Shown: one piece after another, positions 35,490 through 42,607 of the stretch | Position numbering within the stretch: position 1 is the first letter of the stretch | Layout of the letters: every line of letters starts with the position of its first letter | Source: Thermogemmatispora aurantia | Lineage (GTDB): Bacteria; Chloroflexota; Ktedonobacteria; Ktedonobacterales; Ktedonobacteraceae | Assembly: GCF_008974285.1 (NCBI RefSeq) | Contig: NZ_BKZV01000001.1 | Coordinates: 1,210,214 to 1,274,213, forward strand | DNA length: 64,000 nt | Reading direction: 5' to 3' | Program-made: the position numbers and the translations under genes | Notes under the pieces: model-generated | What the model was told of the DNA's origin: nothing | The model's database searches: none | What the model saw: the letters and a program-made list of their open reading frames with translations, nothing else

Positions 35490-36605
35490 TTACACACTCC
35501 AGAAGGAGCTGCCACGCAGGTAGTGATGGGTCAGGACAAGTCCGGCTTCGCCTCTCGCACTCGCCCGATGGGCCAGCAAGAGAAAGGAATAGAGATAGCG
35601 GACTTGCATGGCCTGGTAGGATGCTAATAACTCATGGAGCGCCACTTCATAAGGGAGATTCCCATACTGGCTGATTGTCAAGGCCAGGGATCTGACTAAG
35701 GGGCTTTGCGCTTCGAGCTGTTCACGCCAAGGCACAATCAATTGGATAGAGAGTTCCTGGTCCTCTGCAAGATCTTCCAGTTCCTGGAATGCGGCCTCCG
35801 CTTCATTGCCTACCACCGTCCCGATGATCTGACAACTGCCGGTAGGAGTGAGCAAGGTTGACAGGTGAGATACGACCCGACGAATGATTGTCAGGCCATC
35901 TTCCCCACCATCCCCGACCGGAGGATAAGGTAAGCTATGAGGCACAGGCAACAATGGGGGATTGCAGCAGACACGATCAAAGCGCTCGTCATACACTGCC
36001 TCAAGCAAGTTACCAATACGTAACTCCATTTTCTCCTCTAGGCCATTCAAGGCGCTATTGATCGCGTAGAGTTTCGCAACCTCAGCTTGCACCTCTACGG
36101 AAACAACTCGTTGGGCCGTCAGAGCGCACAGTAATCCCTGCGTACCAACACCGGCACAGAGATCCAGGACGTCTCCTCTGACAGGCAACAGCAGCCGCCC
36201 CAAAGCTAACGAGTCATTACCGTAGTAAAAGCGGGCAGTGATTGCCGGCTGCTGGCAGAACAGCATTACGCCAAAGTGGCGTATGAGACGTAGATTTGGT
36301 AAGTGCAAGGAATCGAACTCATGCTTCGCTAACTCGAGTGCGAGCAAGGTCTCGATACCATCTGCTCCAAGTATCTCCTCGGCTTCGGTCAATTTGATCG
36401 CATCACCTAAAACAAGCAAATTAACGGCAGAAGCCAATTTTCTTGGCAAAAAAGCTATATCAAAACGTAAGGTGTCCTGCCGCTCTTCTTCACATCCATA
36501 GGCTGCCAGTAAGTCCAACAGGCCAGATTGTGCGATCCTATGACCTAGCCTATGTAATTGCTCGATTATGGCGCTAGTCAACGTGGATTTCGGATCGATA
36601 ACCAT
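35490..36605 (-). CDS. Class I SAM methyltransferase with NPPL motif (amide/amine N-methyltransferase type)
   Basis: 371 residues. Residues ~1-135 are a helical N-terminal domain; the SAM motif VLDLCAGVGTQGLL (147-160) and the catalytic NPPL (215-218, in CCNPPLLPVP) follow. NPP[YFL] methyltransferases such as HemK/PrmC act on a nitrogen conjugated to a planar system, e.g. the side-chain amide of Gln in release factors or exocyclic amines of bases. The overall form resembles HemK-related proteins with a distinct N-terminal domain. It lies 26 bp after the radical SAM gene, in an operon headed by the putative precursor with a regular Asn ladder, so Asn side-chain N-methylation of that peptide is a plausible, untested role. 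No close SD; AAGG is 15 nt upstream. Confidence 0.78.
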   Translation of the reverse strand: MVIDPKSTLTSAIIEQLHRLGHRIAQSGLLDLLAAYGCEEERQDTLRFDIAFLPRKLASAVNLLVLGDAIKLTEAEEILGADGIETLLALELAKHEFDSLHLPNLRLIRHFGVMLFCQQPAITARFYYGNDSLALGRLLLPVRGDVLDLCAGVGTQGLLCALTAQRVVSVEVQAEVAKLYAINSALNGLEEKMELRIGNLLEAVYDERFDRVCCNPPLLPVPHSLPYPPVGDGGEDGLTIIRRVVSHLSTLLTPTGSCQIIGTVVGNEAEAAFQELEDLAEDQELSIQLIVPWREQLEAQSPLVRSLALTISQYGNLPYEVALHELLASYQAMQVRYLYSFLLLAHRASARGEAGLVLTHHYLRGSSFWSV

Positions 36606-36631
36606 GACACTTCAATTTTACCTTACAAGCA

Positions 36632-37693
36632 CTATGCTTCGTCAGTGGCTAACGTTTGCTGTCCTTGATATTGACGAAGCACGGCTGTATTCAAAGCGTT
36701 GCTGGCCATCCCGGCAAGATATAAAGAAACAACCTCATCCTCGACTTCGCGGTAATGCTCCCGAATGACGGTTCTAGCGACCTTGTCCTTGTGTAATCGC
36801 AAGCAGGTCTCACACGGATGGGCAGAGTGAACAGGTAGCTCGTAGTCCGGCACATATCGCTTGACAAATTCCAAGATGCGCTCTGGTCCCTCGACGTGTA
36901 TCCAGATTTTGAGGAAATCATCAGGTGCTTCATCCAACACCTGGCGAATACTTTTTTGTGATACAGATCCCAAGTGAAGATCAGGAATGCGTTCGAGATG
37001 CAGACCACAGCAGGCAACTAGGTGCTCGTCTGGTGTTACTGCCAGGACGTTGAGAATGGTCTGGCAGCCGCTCTTGCGATCAGGGTTGAAGCGACTGTGC
37101 TCTTCAGGATGAGTGACTGGCGAGATGCCCTCGGCTTCGATCCAGACACTGCGCTGGACGGTCAGGCTTCTGTTGGCGATATACTCGGCCAAAACAGGAT
37201 GCTCTGTAATGAGTTCGGGTTTGAAATCAGACTCATTGCAAATCTCGATATTGATGAGCGTCGTCAAGCCAGCCTGCACGCAGGCACACGCGGCATTGAT
37301 CACACGCTGCACGGGAATATACCGCGAATGGAAGGTGCCAGTACTGAAATTGATCTCCTTGAGGCCAGCTTTGACAAGTTTCGCAACCCGCTGTTCTGCT
37401 GCTTTGGGCGTAACAGCCCAGTAGCCGTTAGTGACGCAGCGAGTAACGAGACCGTAACCGGAGGCGCGAGAGATTAGCGCGTCGAGCTTATCGCCCAAAA
37501 GAAAGCACTCTCCACCAGTAAATGAAATTACACACAGGCTAGGAATTTGTGCAGCCTCGTCGATCAGCTGCTCCATGCGCTCATAACGGAGAGACTTGGT
37601 TACATAGGGAGAACACGTAAAACAGCAATGGTCGCACGCCGCTGTGCATTGATGGGTTGTGATAATAGCCAATGAATGTGGACGAATAAACAT
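36632..37693 (-). CDS. Radical SAM protein with C-terminal extra cysteines
   Basis: 353 residues. The radical SAM cluster motif Cx3Cx2C is Cys16, Cys20, Cys23 (HQCTAACDHC), and the SAM-binding TGGEC is at 59-63. The C-terminal part carries Cys210, Cys228-Cys229, and Cys294-x2-Cys297, which fit an auxiliary Fe-S (SPASM/twitch-like) domain. Such enzymes tailor peptides (thioether links, C-C links, epimerisation) or mature proteins. The reaction cannot be told from sequence. SD AAAGGAGG 8 nt before ATG 37693. A long perfect inverted repeat separates it from the precursor gene (174 bp), and it is followed by the NPPL methyltransferase. It is shorter than the PoyD-type epimerases, so direct orthology is not claimed. 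Confidence 0.88.
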   Translation of the reverse strand: MFIRPHSLAIITTHQCTAACDHCCFTCSPYVTKSLRYERMEQLIDEAAQIPSLCVISFTGGECFLLGDKLDALISRASGYGLVTRCVTNGYWAVTPKAAEQRVAKLVKAGLKEINFSTGTFHSRYIPVQRVINAACACVQAGLTTLINIEICNESDFKPELITEHPVLAEYIANRSLTVQRSVWIEAEGISPVTHPEEHSRFNPDRKSGCQTILNVLAVTPDEHLVACCGLHLERIPDLHLGSVSQKSIRQVLDEAPDDFLKIWIHVEGPERILEFVKRYVPDYELPVHSAHPCETCLRLHKDKVARTVIREHYREVEDEVVSLYLAGMASNALNTAVLRQYQGQQTLATDEA

Positions 37694-37740
37694 GTCCGGA
37701 TCCTCCTTTTCAGCCAGCTTTGCCTCTTTCTCCGAGGCGC

Positions 37741-37837
37741 TCAGGTGTTTATTTGCTCACCCAATTGCCCTGGTTTTTATGAAGTCACTGCTGTTAGCAA
37801 GGACTGTAGTGAGGGTATGAACAAATAAACACCTGAC
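37741..37837 (-). repeat. Long inverted repeat between precursor and radical SAM genes
   Basis: Arms 37741-37759 and 37819-37837 pair over 19 bp with one mismatch (15 perfect at the outer end: TCAGGTGTTTATTTG). The 59-nt interior holds no ORF. In the minus-strand transcript this forms a strong stem after the precursor stop, suited to attenuate read-through into the enzyme genes or protect the upstream mRNA 3' end. It is not followed by a T-run. A small mobile-element remnant is an alternative. Confidence 0.7.
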
Positions 37838-37867
37838 GCACCAGACATTTTCCCTCCTACAGCATTA

Positions 37868-38584
37868 TCAGGATACGGCAGGGGGAACTACAGCCAACAC
37901 TACAACTGCCAGAGTAGCAACAGCAGCATTTGCATACACGACCGCATTGACAACTGCTCCTGCATTGACAATTCCCCCTGCGTTAGCAGCAATAGCGATA
38001 TTAGCACCAAGCCAGGGGAAATTGAGGGAGGCAGCTTCCCCTTTGCTGGCTTTCTCTACAGCCTGCTGCAATACCGTAGCCTGGCGGCGATATTCAGGGA
38101 ATATCTCCTGACCATACTGACAAAGCGTCTTGAAGCCTTCTGGATACTTAGTGTTGATGTACCTGTACAAATCTTGACCAACTCGTTGGACCTCCTCAAC
38201 AGTTGTTTTGCCGTGGATCATCAGATCGAACTTTTCCACACATACGACCCCCATCTTCAAGAACTCCTGGTCGTCAAGCATGGCGACCAGCTCGCGCGCA
38301 CCAGCCGGAAGCGATGCGGAGTGGCTTCTAAGACCGGCTCGCAGCTTTGAATCCTCCAAAGCGCTCATAAAAGTTTTGAAACTTCGAGCATTATCTAGTT
38401 TGAGCGGCAATATAATATTATTATCATCAGAATAGTCAGCTTGTGCTACTTCATTAGTAGCACTCAATCCACCAGTTCCGATGATAGCAGCGGCACTAAT
38501 CTTTCCGACAGTTCTGAGCAGCTTACGACGATTCAGCTGACTTTCTGCCATCTTTTGCTCTATTTCATTCTTTTCCTCACTCAA
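37868..38584 (-). CDS. Putative RiPP-type peptide precursor with Asn-every-six C-terminal tail
   Basis: 238 residues. I do not recognise an annotated family. Residues 19-49 look like a twin-arginine signal (NRRKLLRTVGK, hydrophobic stretch, AQA-D). Residues 50-187 are a soluble, mostly helical segment. Residues 188-238 are a hydrophobic Ala/Val/Asn/Gly tail with Asn at 195, 201, 207, 213 and 219, an exact 6-residue period, then a Val/Leu/Ala run ending PPAVS. The start is TTG 38584, preceded 8 nt upstream by AGGAGG. It is first in an operon with a radical SAM enzyme and an N-type methyltransferase, beside SdpI-type genes. The reading is a leader plus core; alternatives are a Tat-exported protein with a C-terminal membrane anchor. 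Confidence 0.7.
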   Translation of the reverse strand: MSEEKNEIEQKMAESQLNRRKLLRTVGKISAAAIIGTGGLSATNEVAQADYSDDNNIILPLKLDNARSFKTFMSALEDSKLRAGLRSHSASLPAGARELVAMLDDQEFLKMGVVCVEKFDLMIHGKTTVEEVQRVGQDLYRYINTKYPEGFKTLCQYGQEIFPEYRRQATVLQQAVEKASKGEAASLNFPWLGANIAIAANAGGIVNAGAVVNAVVYANAAVATLAVVVLAVVPPAVS

Positions 38585-38639
38585 GGTCTTTACCTCCTGA
38601 TTCTAGAACTAGGACTAAGATTAAATACATCTGATAAAA

Positions 38640-38668
38640 AGCATAAAGCCAGCTTCCAGCAATCACAA
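38640..38668 (-). promoter_or_regulatory. Probable promoter of the precursor operon
   Basis: On the minus strand TTGTGA, 17-bp spacer, TATGCT (4 of 6 matches each), about 50 nt before the TTG start and just upstream of its AGGAGG site. Confidence 0.4.
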
Positions 38669-39540
38669 GGGGAAAAGGCGAAGGATTTTTCTTCATGCTT
38701 TCTCCCATCTTTTTCTTCGTATGCTCCTGCTAGCGCAGAAGTCATGTGTCCGCCAGGCAGAAACTTGCGCAATCCCGACCGTGCCTGTATAATAGTTCTG
38801 GCAGAGTGTTTAGCTTCTGGGAATAGAGGCTGGCATCAAGAGCGAAAACGAGAGCAGGCAGGAGAAGCCTCGGCAAGAGGTAGCGGAGGATGATGACAGC
38901 GAAGCGCCTCGCTGGAAGGTGGGTGGGCCGTCTGGGTGTGGGCCTTGCTGACAGAGCCGCAAGCTGCGATCTGGATGAGTATCATTCGTTCCAGCATTGC
39001 GCTCCCGAAAGCCGCCAGGAGTCCGCAGCTCGCATAAGCAACCTTCCTCTGCGCGCTGTCTCCTGCGAAATTCTCGTTCCTGGCTTCCAGAGCCGATCTG
39101 ACAGCAGTTCGCTCCACTTGCCGTGATCTACACTACAACATCAATGCTGAAAAAAGGTATGCCTGCCGGGCAGGCCATTGCTCGCAGGCATCTCTCTTTT
39201 TCATCAGCAGGAAGACACCGCGGCGCTACCCCTGGCAGATGAGATGCGCCAGGCAGTCGGGCAAGAAGCCGCGAGAGGCCATCATTCCACCAGGGCAGGT
39301 GTTCACGCCGCACAAGCGACAATCGAATACGGGCTTGCTGATAGCTGTCCCGCGTCGAGCGAACGTAGTACAGAGGAAGCGGCCAACAGCGATCCGATGA
39401 TTGGTGAGAGTTCGGAAGGACACGCCCTCTGGAACGCCTTCGTGAGCGGCTGGCCGAAGAAAGTCCGTGATGCGCCTGAAGTCAGAAGCATCCTGATCTG
39501 GGGCAGGGAGGGAAGTGGAAGGGAGCACATCACGGGCAAG
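38669..39540. other. 870-bp gap upstream of the argG T-box leader, with a plus-strand promoter
   Basis: No gene with a supporting ribosome-binding site or family. TTGCGC (38765-38770), 17-bp spacer and exact TATAAT (38788-38793) form a good plus-strand promoter, but the next recognised gene is argG, more than 1 kb away. A non-coding RNA or a long leader to the T-box may start here. A hairpin around 39160-39190 (TGCCTG / CAGGCA) with nearby T-run (ctctctttttc) could end such an RNA. Confidence 0.45.
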
Positions 39541-39789
39541 TAGGATCAGGTGGGTGGTTCCCACGCAGCACAATAACCGTAAAGAGCGGTCACCGTGCAT
39601 GCTCCTCACACTGGTGTGAGCGGCATCCAACAGGAGAGAGCTGGTCTTCTCTCTCCGGCGCTAGGCAGCGGCTGGTGACAATAAGGGTGGCACCACGGGT
39701 GTAGGTGCAAGCGAGTCCTCAATCTCATCTCGCCTTTGCCTACTCTCGTCCCTTCAGGTTTCCAGGACAGGAAGGGGCGAGGGTTTTTT
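39541..39789 (+). promoter_or_regulatory. T-box riboswitch leader of argG
   Basis: The T-box sequence is present as AAGGGTGGCACCACGG (39683-39698), the antiterminator element that pairs with the uncharged tRNA acceptor end. Downstream is a terminator: CTCGTCCCTTC (39745-39755) / GAAGGGGCGAG (39771-39781), then TTTTTT (39784-39789). Upstream are paired elements of stem I type (CTCACAC-TG-GTGTGAG about 39604-39619) and an 8-bp hairpin GGAGAGAG/CTCTCTCC. The exact stem I start and the specifier codon are not certain; an Arg codon (CGG, just after GTGTGAG) is a candidate. It should raise argG-argH-argG expression when the cognate tRNA is uncharged. Confidence 0.85.
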
Positions 39790-39846
39790 GATGCCTGCTC
39801 GCTCCTTCTCGACACGTTTTCCTTGACCTTGAAGGAGTGTTGCACG

Positions 39847-41142
39847 ATGACAACCAGCAATCAGGAACAGCAAACTAGCAAGCAGAGTGCTCTCGCGGTT
39901 GCCCTGCAGAAGATCGAGGCGGTGGAGGTCCCCCAGGGGAAGAGCATCGCCCTGGCTTACTCCGGTGGCCTCGATTCGTCGCTCTGCGTCAAGCTCTCTC
40001 AGCTCAAGTACAAGGCGCGAGCCTTGTATGCCATCAACGTTGATGTTGGTCAGGGGCAAGAGGAGATCGATATGGCGGTGCGGCGCGCGGTTCAGCTGGG
40101 TATTCAGCCGATTACGATCGATGCCAGGAAGGAATTCACCGAGCAGTGGCTGACAAAAGCCATCCAGGCCAACTCGGACTACAACGGCTATCCCGTCTCG
40201 ACCTCGATGACGCGCCAGTTGATCGCCGCCAGGGTGGCACAGAAGGCCCTGGAACTGGGCTGCGATGCCCTGATGGAGGGTTCCAGCGGCAAAGGTAACG
40301 ACCAGTACCGCATGCATAACGTTTTTAGCCTCTTCGCTCCCGGCCTGGCGATCTTTGTGCCGGTGCGTGATTTCGACCTGACGCGCAGCGAGGAGGGGCT
40401 GCTGATGGAGCACTACGGCGTTCCGATCGAGGAGATCATTGTCGGCGGCGATGACAAGACGATGTGGTGCCGTTCGATCGCCAGCGGCGGTATCGATTTG
40501 GATACCGAGCTGCCCGATTCGATCTGGATGTGGCTGACTCCCCCTCAGAAGGCCCCAGATAAGCCGACGATGATCAAGCTGACCTGGCGCAACGGCTTGC
40601 CGGTCGCCCTGGATGGCCATGAGATGCCACTCGATGAGATGATCGAGCAGTTGAATGTGATCGGGGGGGCCAATGGGATCGGCAAGATCGACATCTTCGA
40701 GGATGGCATCATGGGCCTTAAGTCCCGCGAGATCTATGAGGCTCCCGCGGCAACTATTCTGCTGAAGGTCCATCGCGATCTAGAGCAGTTCTGTCTGACG
40801 AAGGAGGAGATTCAGCTGAAGCGTCCTCTCGATGCTTATTGGGCACGCCTGGTCTATCACGGCGAGTGGTTCCATCCTCTGAAGCAGGCCATCGACGCCT
40901 TTATTGCTGAGACTCAGAAGGTGGTGAACGGCGAGTACACGCTCCAGCTCTATAAGGGGAACGTTGATATTGTGGCACGCAAGGCGGAGGGCGGTCTCTT
41001 CTTCCCCGATGTGCGCTCTATCAAGAGCGCCAGCTTCAATCAGAAGGAGTGCGCCGCTGTGGCCCATATTCGCGGCCTGCCTTATGAGCTGATCTCGCGC
41101 CGCAACAAGAATCTGGGGTTCAGTCCCGTGGGAGGGATCTGA
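39847..41142 (+). CDS. argG: Argininosuccinate synthase family protein (first copy, T-box controlled)
   Basis: 431 residues from ATG 39847 (AAGGAG 9 nt upstream). ArgG joins citrulline and aspartate using ATP. The pyrophosphatase loop is YSGGLDSS at 38-45 after a 30-residue N-terminal extension, SSGKGNDQYR fits the citrulline/aspartate loop, and LKSREIYEAPAAT is the conserved ATPase-type segment. It differs from the second copy (42608) in the N-terminal extension, in DSS instead of DTS, and in the C-terminus, where KSASFNQKECAAVAHIRGLPYE replaces the usual sequence. Both copies flank argH, an unusual duplicate arrangement. It could be a paralogue with altered role. It is the first gene behind the T-box. 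Confidence 0.88.
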   Translation: MTTSNQEQQTSKQSALAVALQKIEAVEVPQGKSIALAYSGGLDSSLCVKLSQLKYKARALYAINVDVGQGQEEIDMAVRRAVQLGIQPITIDARKEFTEQWLTKAIQANSDYNGYPVSTSMTRQLIAARVAQKALELGCDALMEGSSGKGNDQYRMHNVFSLFAPGLAIFVPVRDFDLTRSEEGLLMEHYGVPIEEIIVGGDDKTMWCRSIASGGIDLDTELPDSIWMWLTPPQKAPDKPTMIKLTWRNGLPVALDGHEMPLDEMIEQLNVIGGANGIGKIDIFEDGIMGLKSREIYEAPAATILLKVHRDLEQFCLTKEEIQLKRPLDAYWARLVYHGEWFHPLKQAIDAFIAETQKVVNGEYTLQLYKGNVDIVARKAEGGLFFPDVRSIKSASFNQKECAAVAHIRGLPYELISRRNKNLGFSPVGGI

Positions 41143-41145
41143 TTC

Positions 41146-42603
41146 ATGCCGAAACTCTGGCAGAAAACCTATCGTGTGAATGAGCAGGTCGAGCGTTTCG
41201 AGGCGGCGCAGAATAGCGCTCTCGATAGCCGCCTGGTGCGCTACGATGTCTGGGGATCACTGGCACATGCGGCCATGCTCACCAAGATTGGCGTGCTGAC
41301 GGAGGACGAACACAGGGCCTTGAAAGAGGCCCTGGGCGACATCCTCCACCTGGCCGAAACGGGACAGTTTACGATCACGCCCAGCGATGAGGACGTGCAT
41401 ACGCGTGTCGAGAACTACCTGGCAGAGGTGGCTGGCGCCGCTGGCAAGAAGATCCACATGGCGCGCTCGCGCAATGATCAGGTGCTGGTTGACCTGCGCC
41501 TCTATGCCAAGGAGCAGCTGCATGGAATCGCCAATTCCCTGCTGACGCTGGTGGAAACGCTCTGGCGCTTCGCCGGCGCCCATGCCGATGTGCCGATGCC
41601 CGGCTATACCCATATGCAGCGGGCCATGCTCTCCTCAGTGGCCCTGTGGGCTGGTGCTTTCGCCGAGGCCCTGCTTGACGATGAGCAGCTGCTGAGCGCC
41701 GCCTACAGCCTGAACGACCAGTCGCCGCTCGGTTCCGCCGCCGGCTATGGTGTACCGATTGCCATCGATCGCCAGTATACCGCTGAGCTGCTGGGCTTCG
41801 CCCGTGTGCAGCATAATGTGATCTATGTTCAGAATAGCCGCGGCAAAGTAGAGGCGGCCATTGTCCAGGCCCTGGCTCAGGTCATGCTGGACCTGAGTAA
41901 GCTGGCTCAGGACATCTTGCTGTTCACAACGGCAGAGTATAATTTCTTCCGCGTACCCCAGGAACTATGTACGGGCAGCAGCATTATGCCACAAAAGCGC
42001 AATCTGGGCGTGATGGAGCTGGTACGCGCTCGCACGCAGACGGTGCTGGCTCTTCAGCAGCAGATTCTCGGCATTGTCACCGGTCTTCCTTCTGGCTACA
42101 ATATGGACTATCAGGAGACTAAGCGCCCCTTTATGGAAGCGCTGGATGTGGTACGTGAGTGTCTGGAGATCTGCACGCTAGTGGTGGGGTCGCTGGAGGT
42201 GAATGTCGACCGCCTGGTCGCCGCCTGCACCTTCGAACTCTTCGCTACCGATCGCGCCTACGAGCTGACGCGCACCGCCAACCTGCCATTTCGCGATGCT
42301 TATCGGATTGTGGGAGCTGAGGTAACAGCTCAGCTCGACCGTCATGAGCCTCTGCCAACGGAGAGCCGCGAGCAGCTGGTCGAGCGCCTCAAGAAGCGCA
42401 ATCACCTGGGCGGAGCCGGTAATCTCGGTCTGGAACAAGTGGTCCAGCGGCTGGCCACCGCCCGGGCGGCCTGGCAGGAACGCACTGCCACTTTTGAAAG
42501 AGCGATCCGGCGCCTGATAGACCCAGGACAGAATGACCAGGGCGGTCAGAGCAGCCCCACGTCGGCGCCGGATGGGATTCAGTCTGAGCATGGGAGGGCT
42601 TAA
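41146..42603 (+). CDS. argH: Argininosuccinate lyase
   Basis: 485 residues. ArgH splits argininosuccinate to arginine and fumarate. Fumarase/aspartase superfamily marks: HMARSRNDQV at 104-113, the catalytic His in GYTHMQRAM (153-161) and the flexible signature loop GSSIMPQKRNLGV at 277-289; the usual GSSIMPQKKNPD is changed to RNLG. The C-terminal ~40 residues after residue 445 are a low-complexity tail that overlaps no motif. Start ATG 41146 lies 3 bp after argG stop with GGGAGGG in argG's end as SD. Co-transcribed with both argG copies. Confidence 0.93.
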   Translation: MPKLWQKTYRVNEQVERFEAAQNSALDSRLVRYDVWGSLAHAAMLTKIGVLTEDEHRALKEALGDILHLAETGQFTITPSDEDVHTRVENYLAEVAGAAGKKIHMARSRNDQVLVDLRLYAKEQLHGIANSLLTLVETLWRFAGAHADVPMPGYTHMQRAMLSSVALWAGAFAEALLDDEQLLSAAYSLNDQSPLGSAAGYGVPIAIDRQYTAELLGFARVQHNVIYVQNSRGKVEAAIVQALAQVMLDLSKLAQDILLFTTAEYNFFRVPQELCTGSSIMPQKRNLGVMELVRARTQTVLALQQQILGIVTGLPSGYNMDYQETKRPFMEALDVVRECLEICTLVVGSLEVNVDRLVAACTFELFATDRAYELTRTANLPFRDAYRIVGAEVTAQLDRHEPLPTESREQLVERLKKRNHLGGAGNLGLEQVVQRLATARAAWQERTATFERAIRRLIDPGQNDQGGQSSPTSAPDGIQSEHGRA

Positions 42604-42607
42604 GCTG

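Noticed and set aside
36632..37693. Calling the radical SAM enzyme a PoyD-type epimerase
   Set aside because: It is shorter than that group and I cannot identify PoyD-specific motifs; only the general class is supported.
37741..37837. CRISPR-like or IS element from the inverted repeat
   Set aside because: Only two arms in inverted orientation, no spacers, no transposase gene.
38890..39543. Two short plus-strand frames upstream of argG
   Set aside because: No SD and no recognisable features; better read as untranslated leader or spacer.
39754..40773. Minus-strand 339-codon frame opposite argG
   Set aside because: Antisense shadow; it also covers the T-box leader, and its sequence is His/Gln/Arg-rich as is usual for reverse-frame translations.
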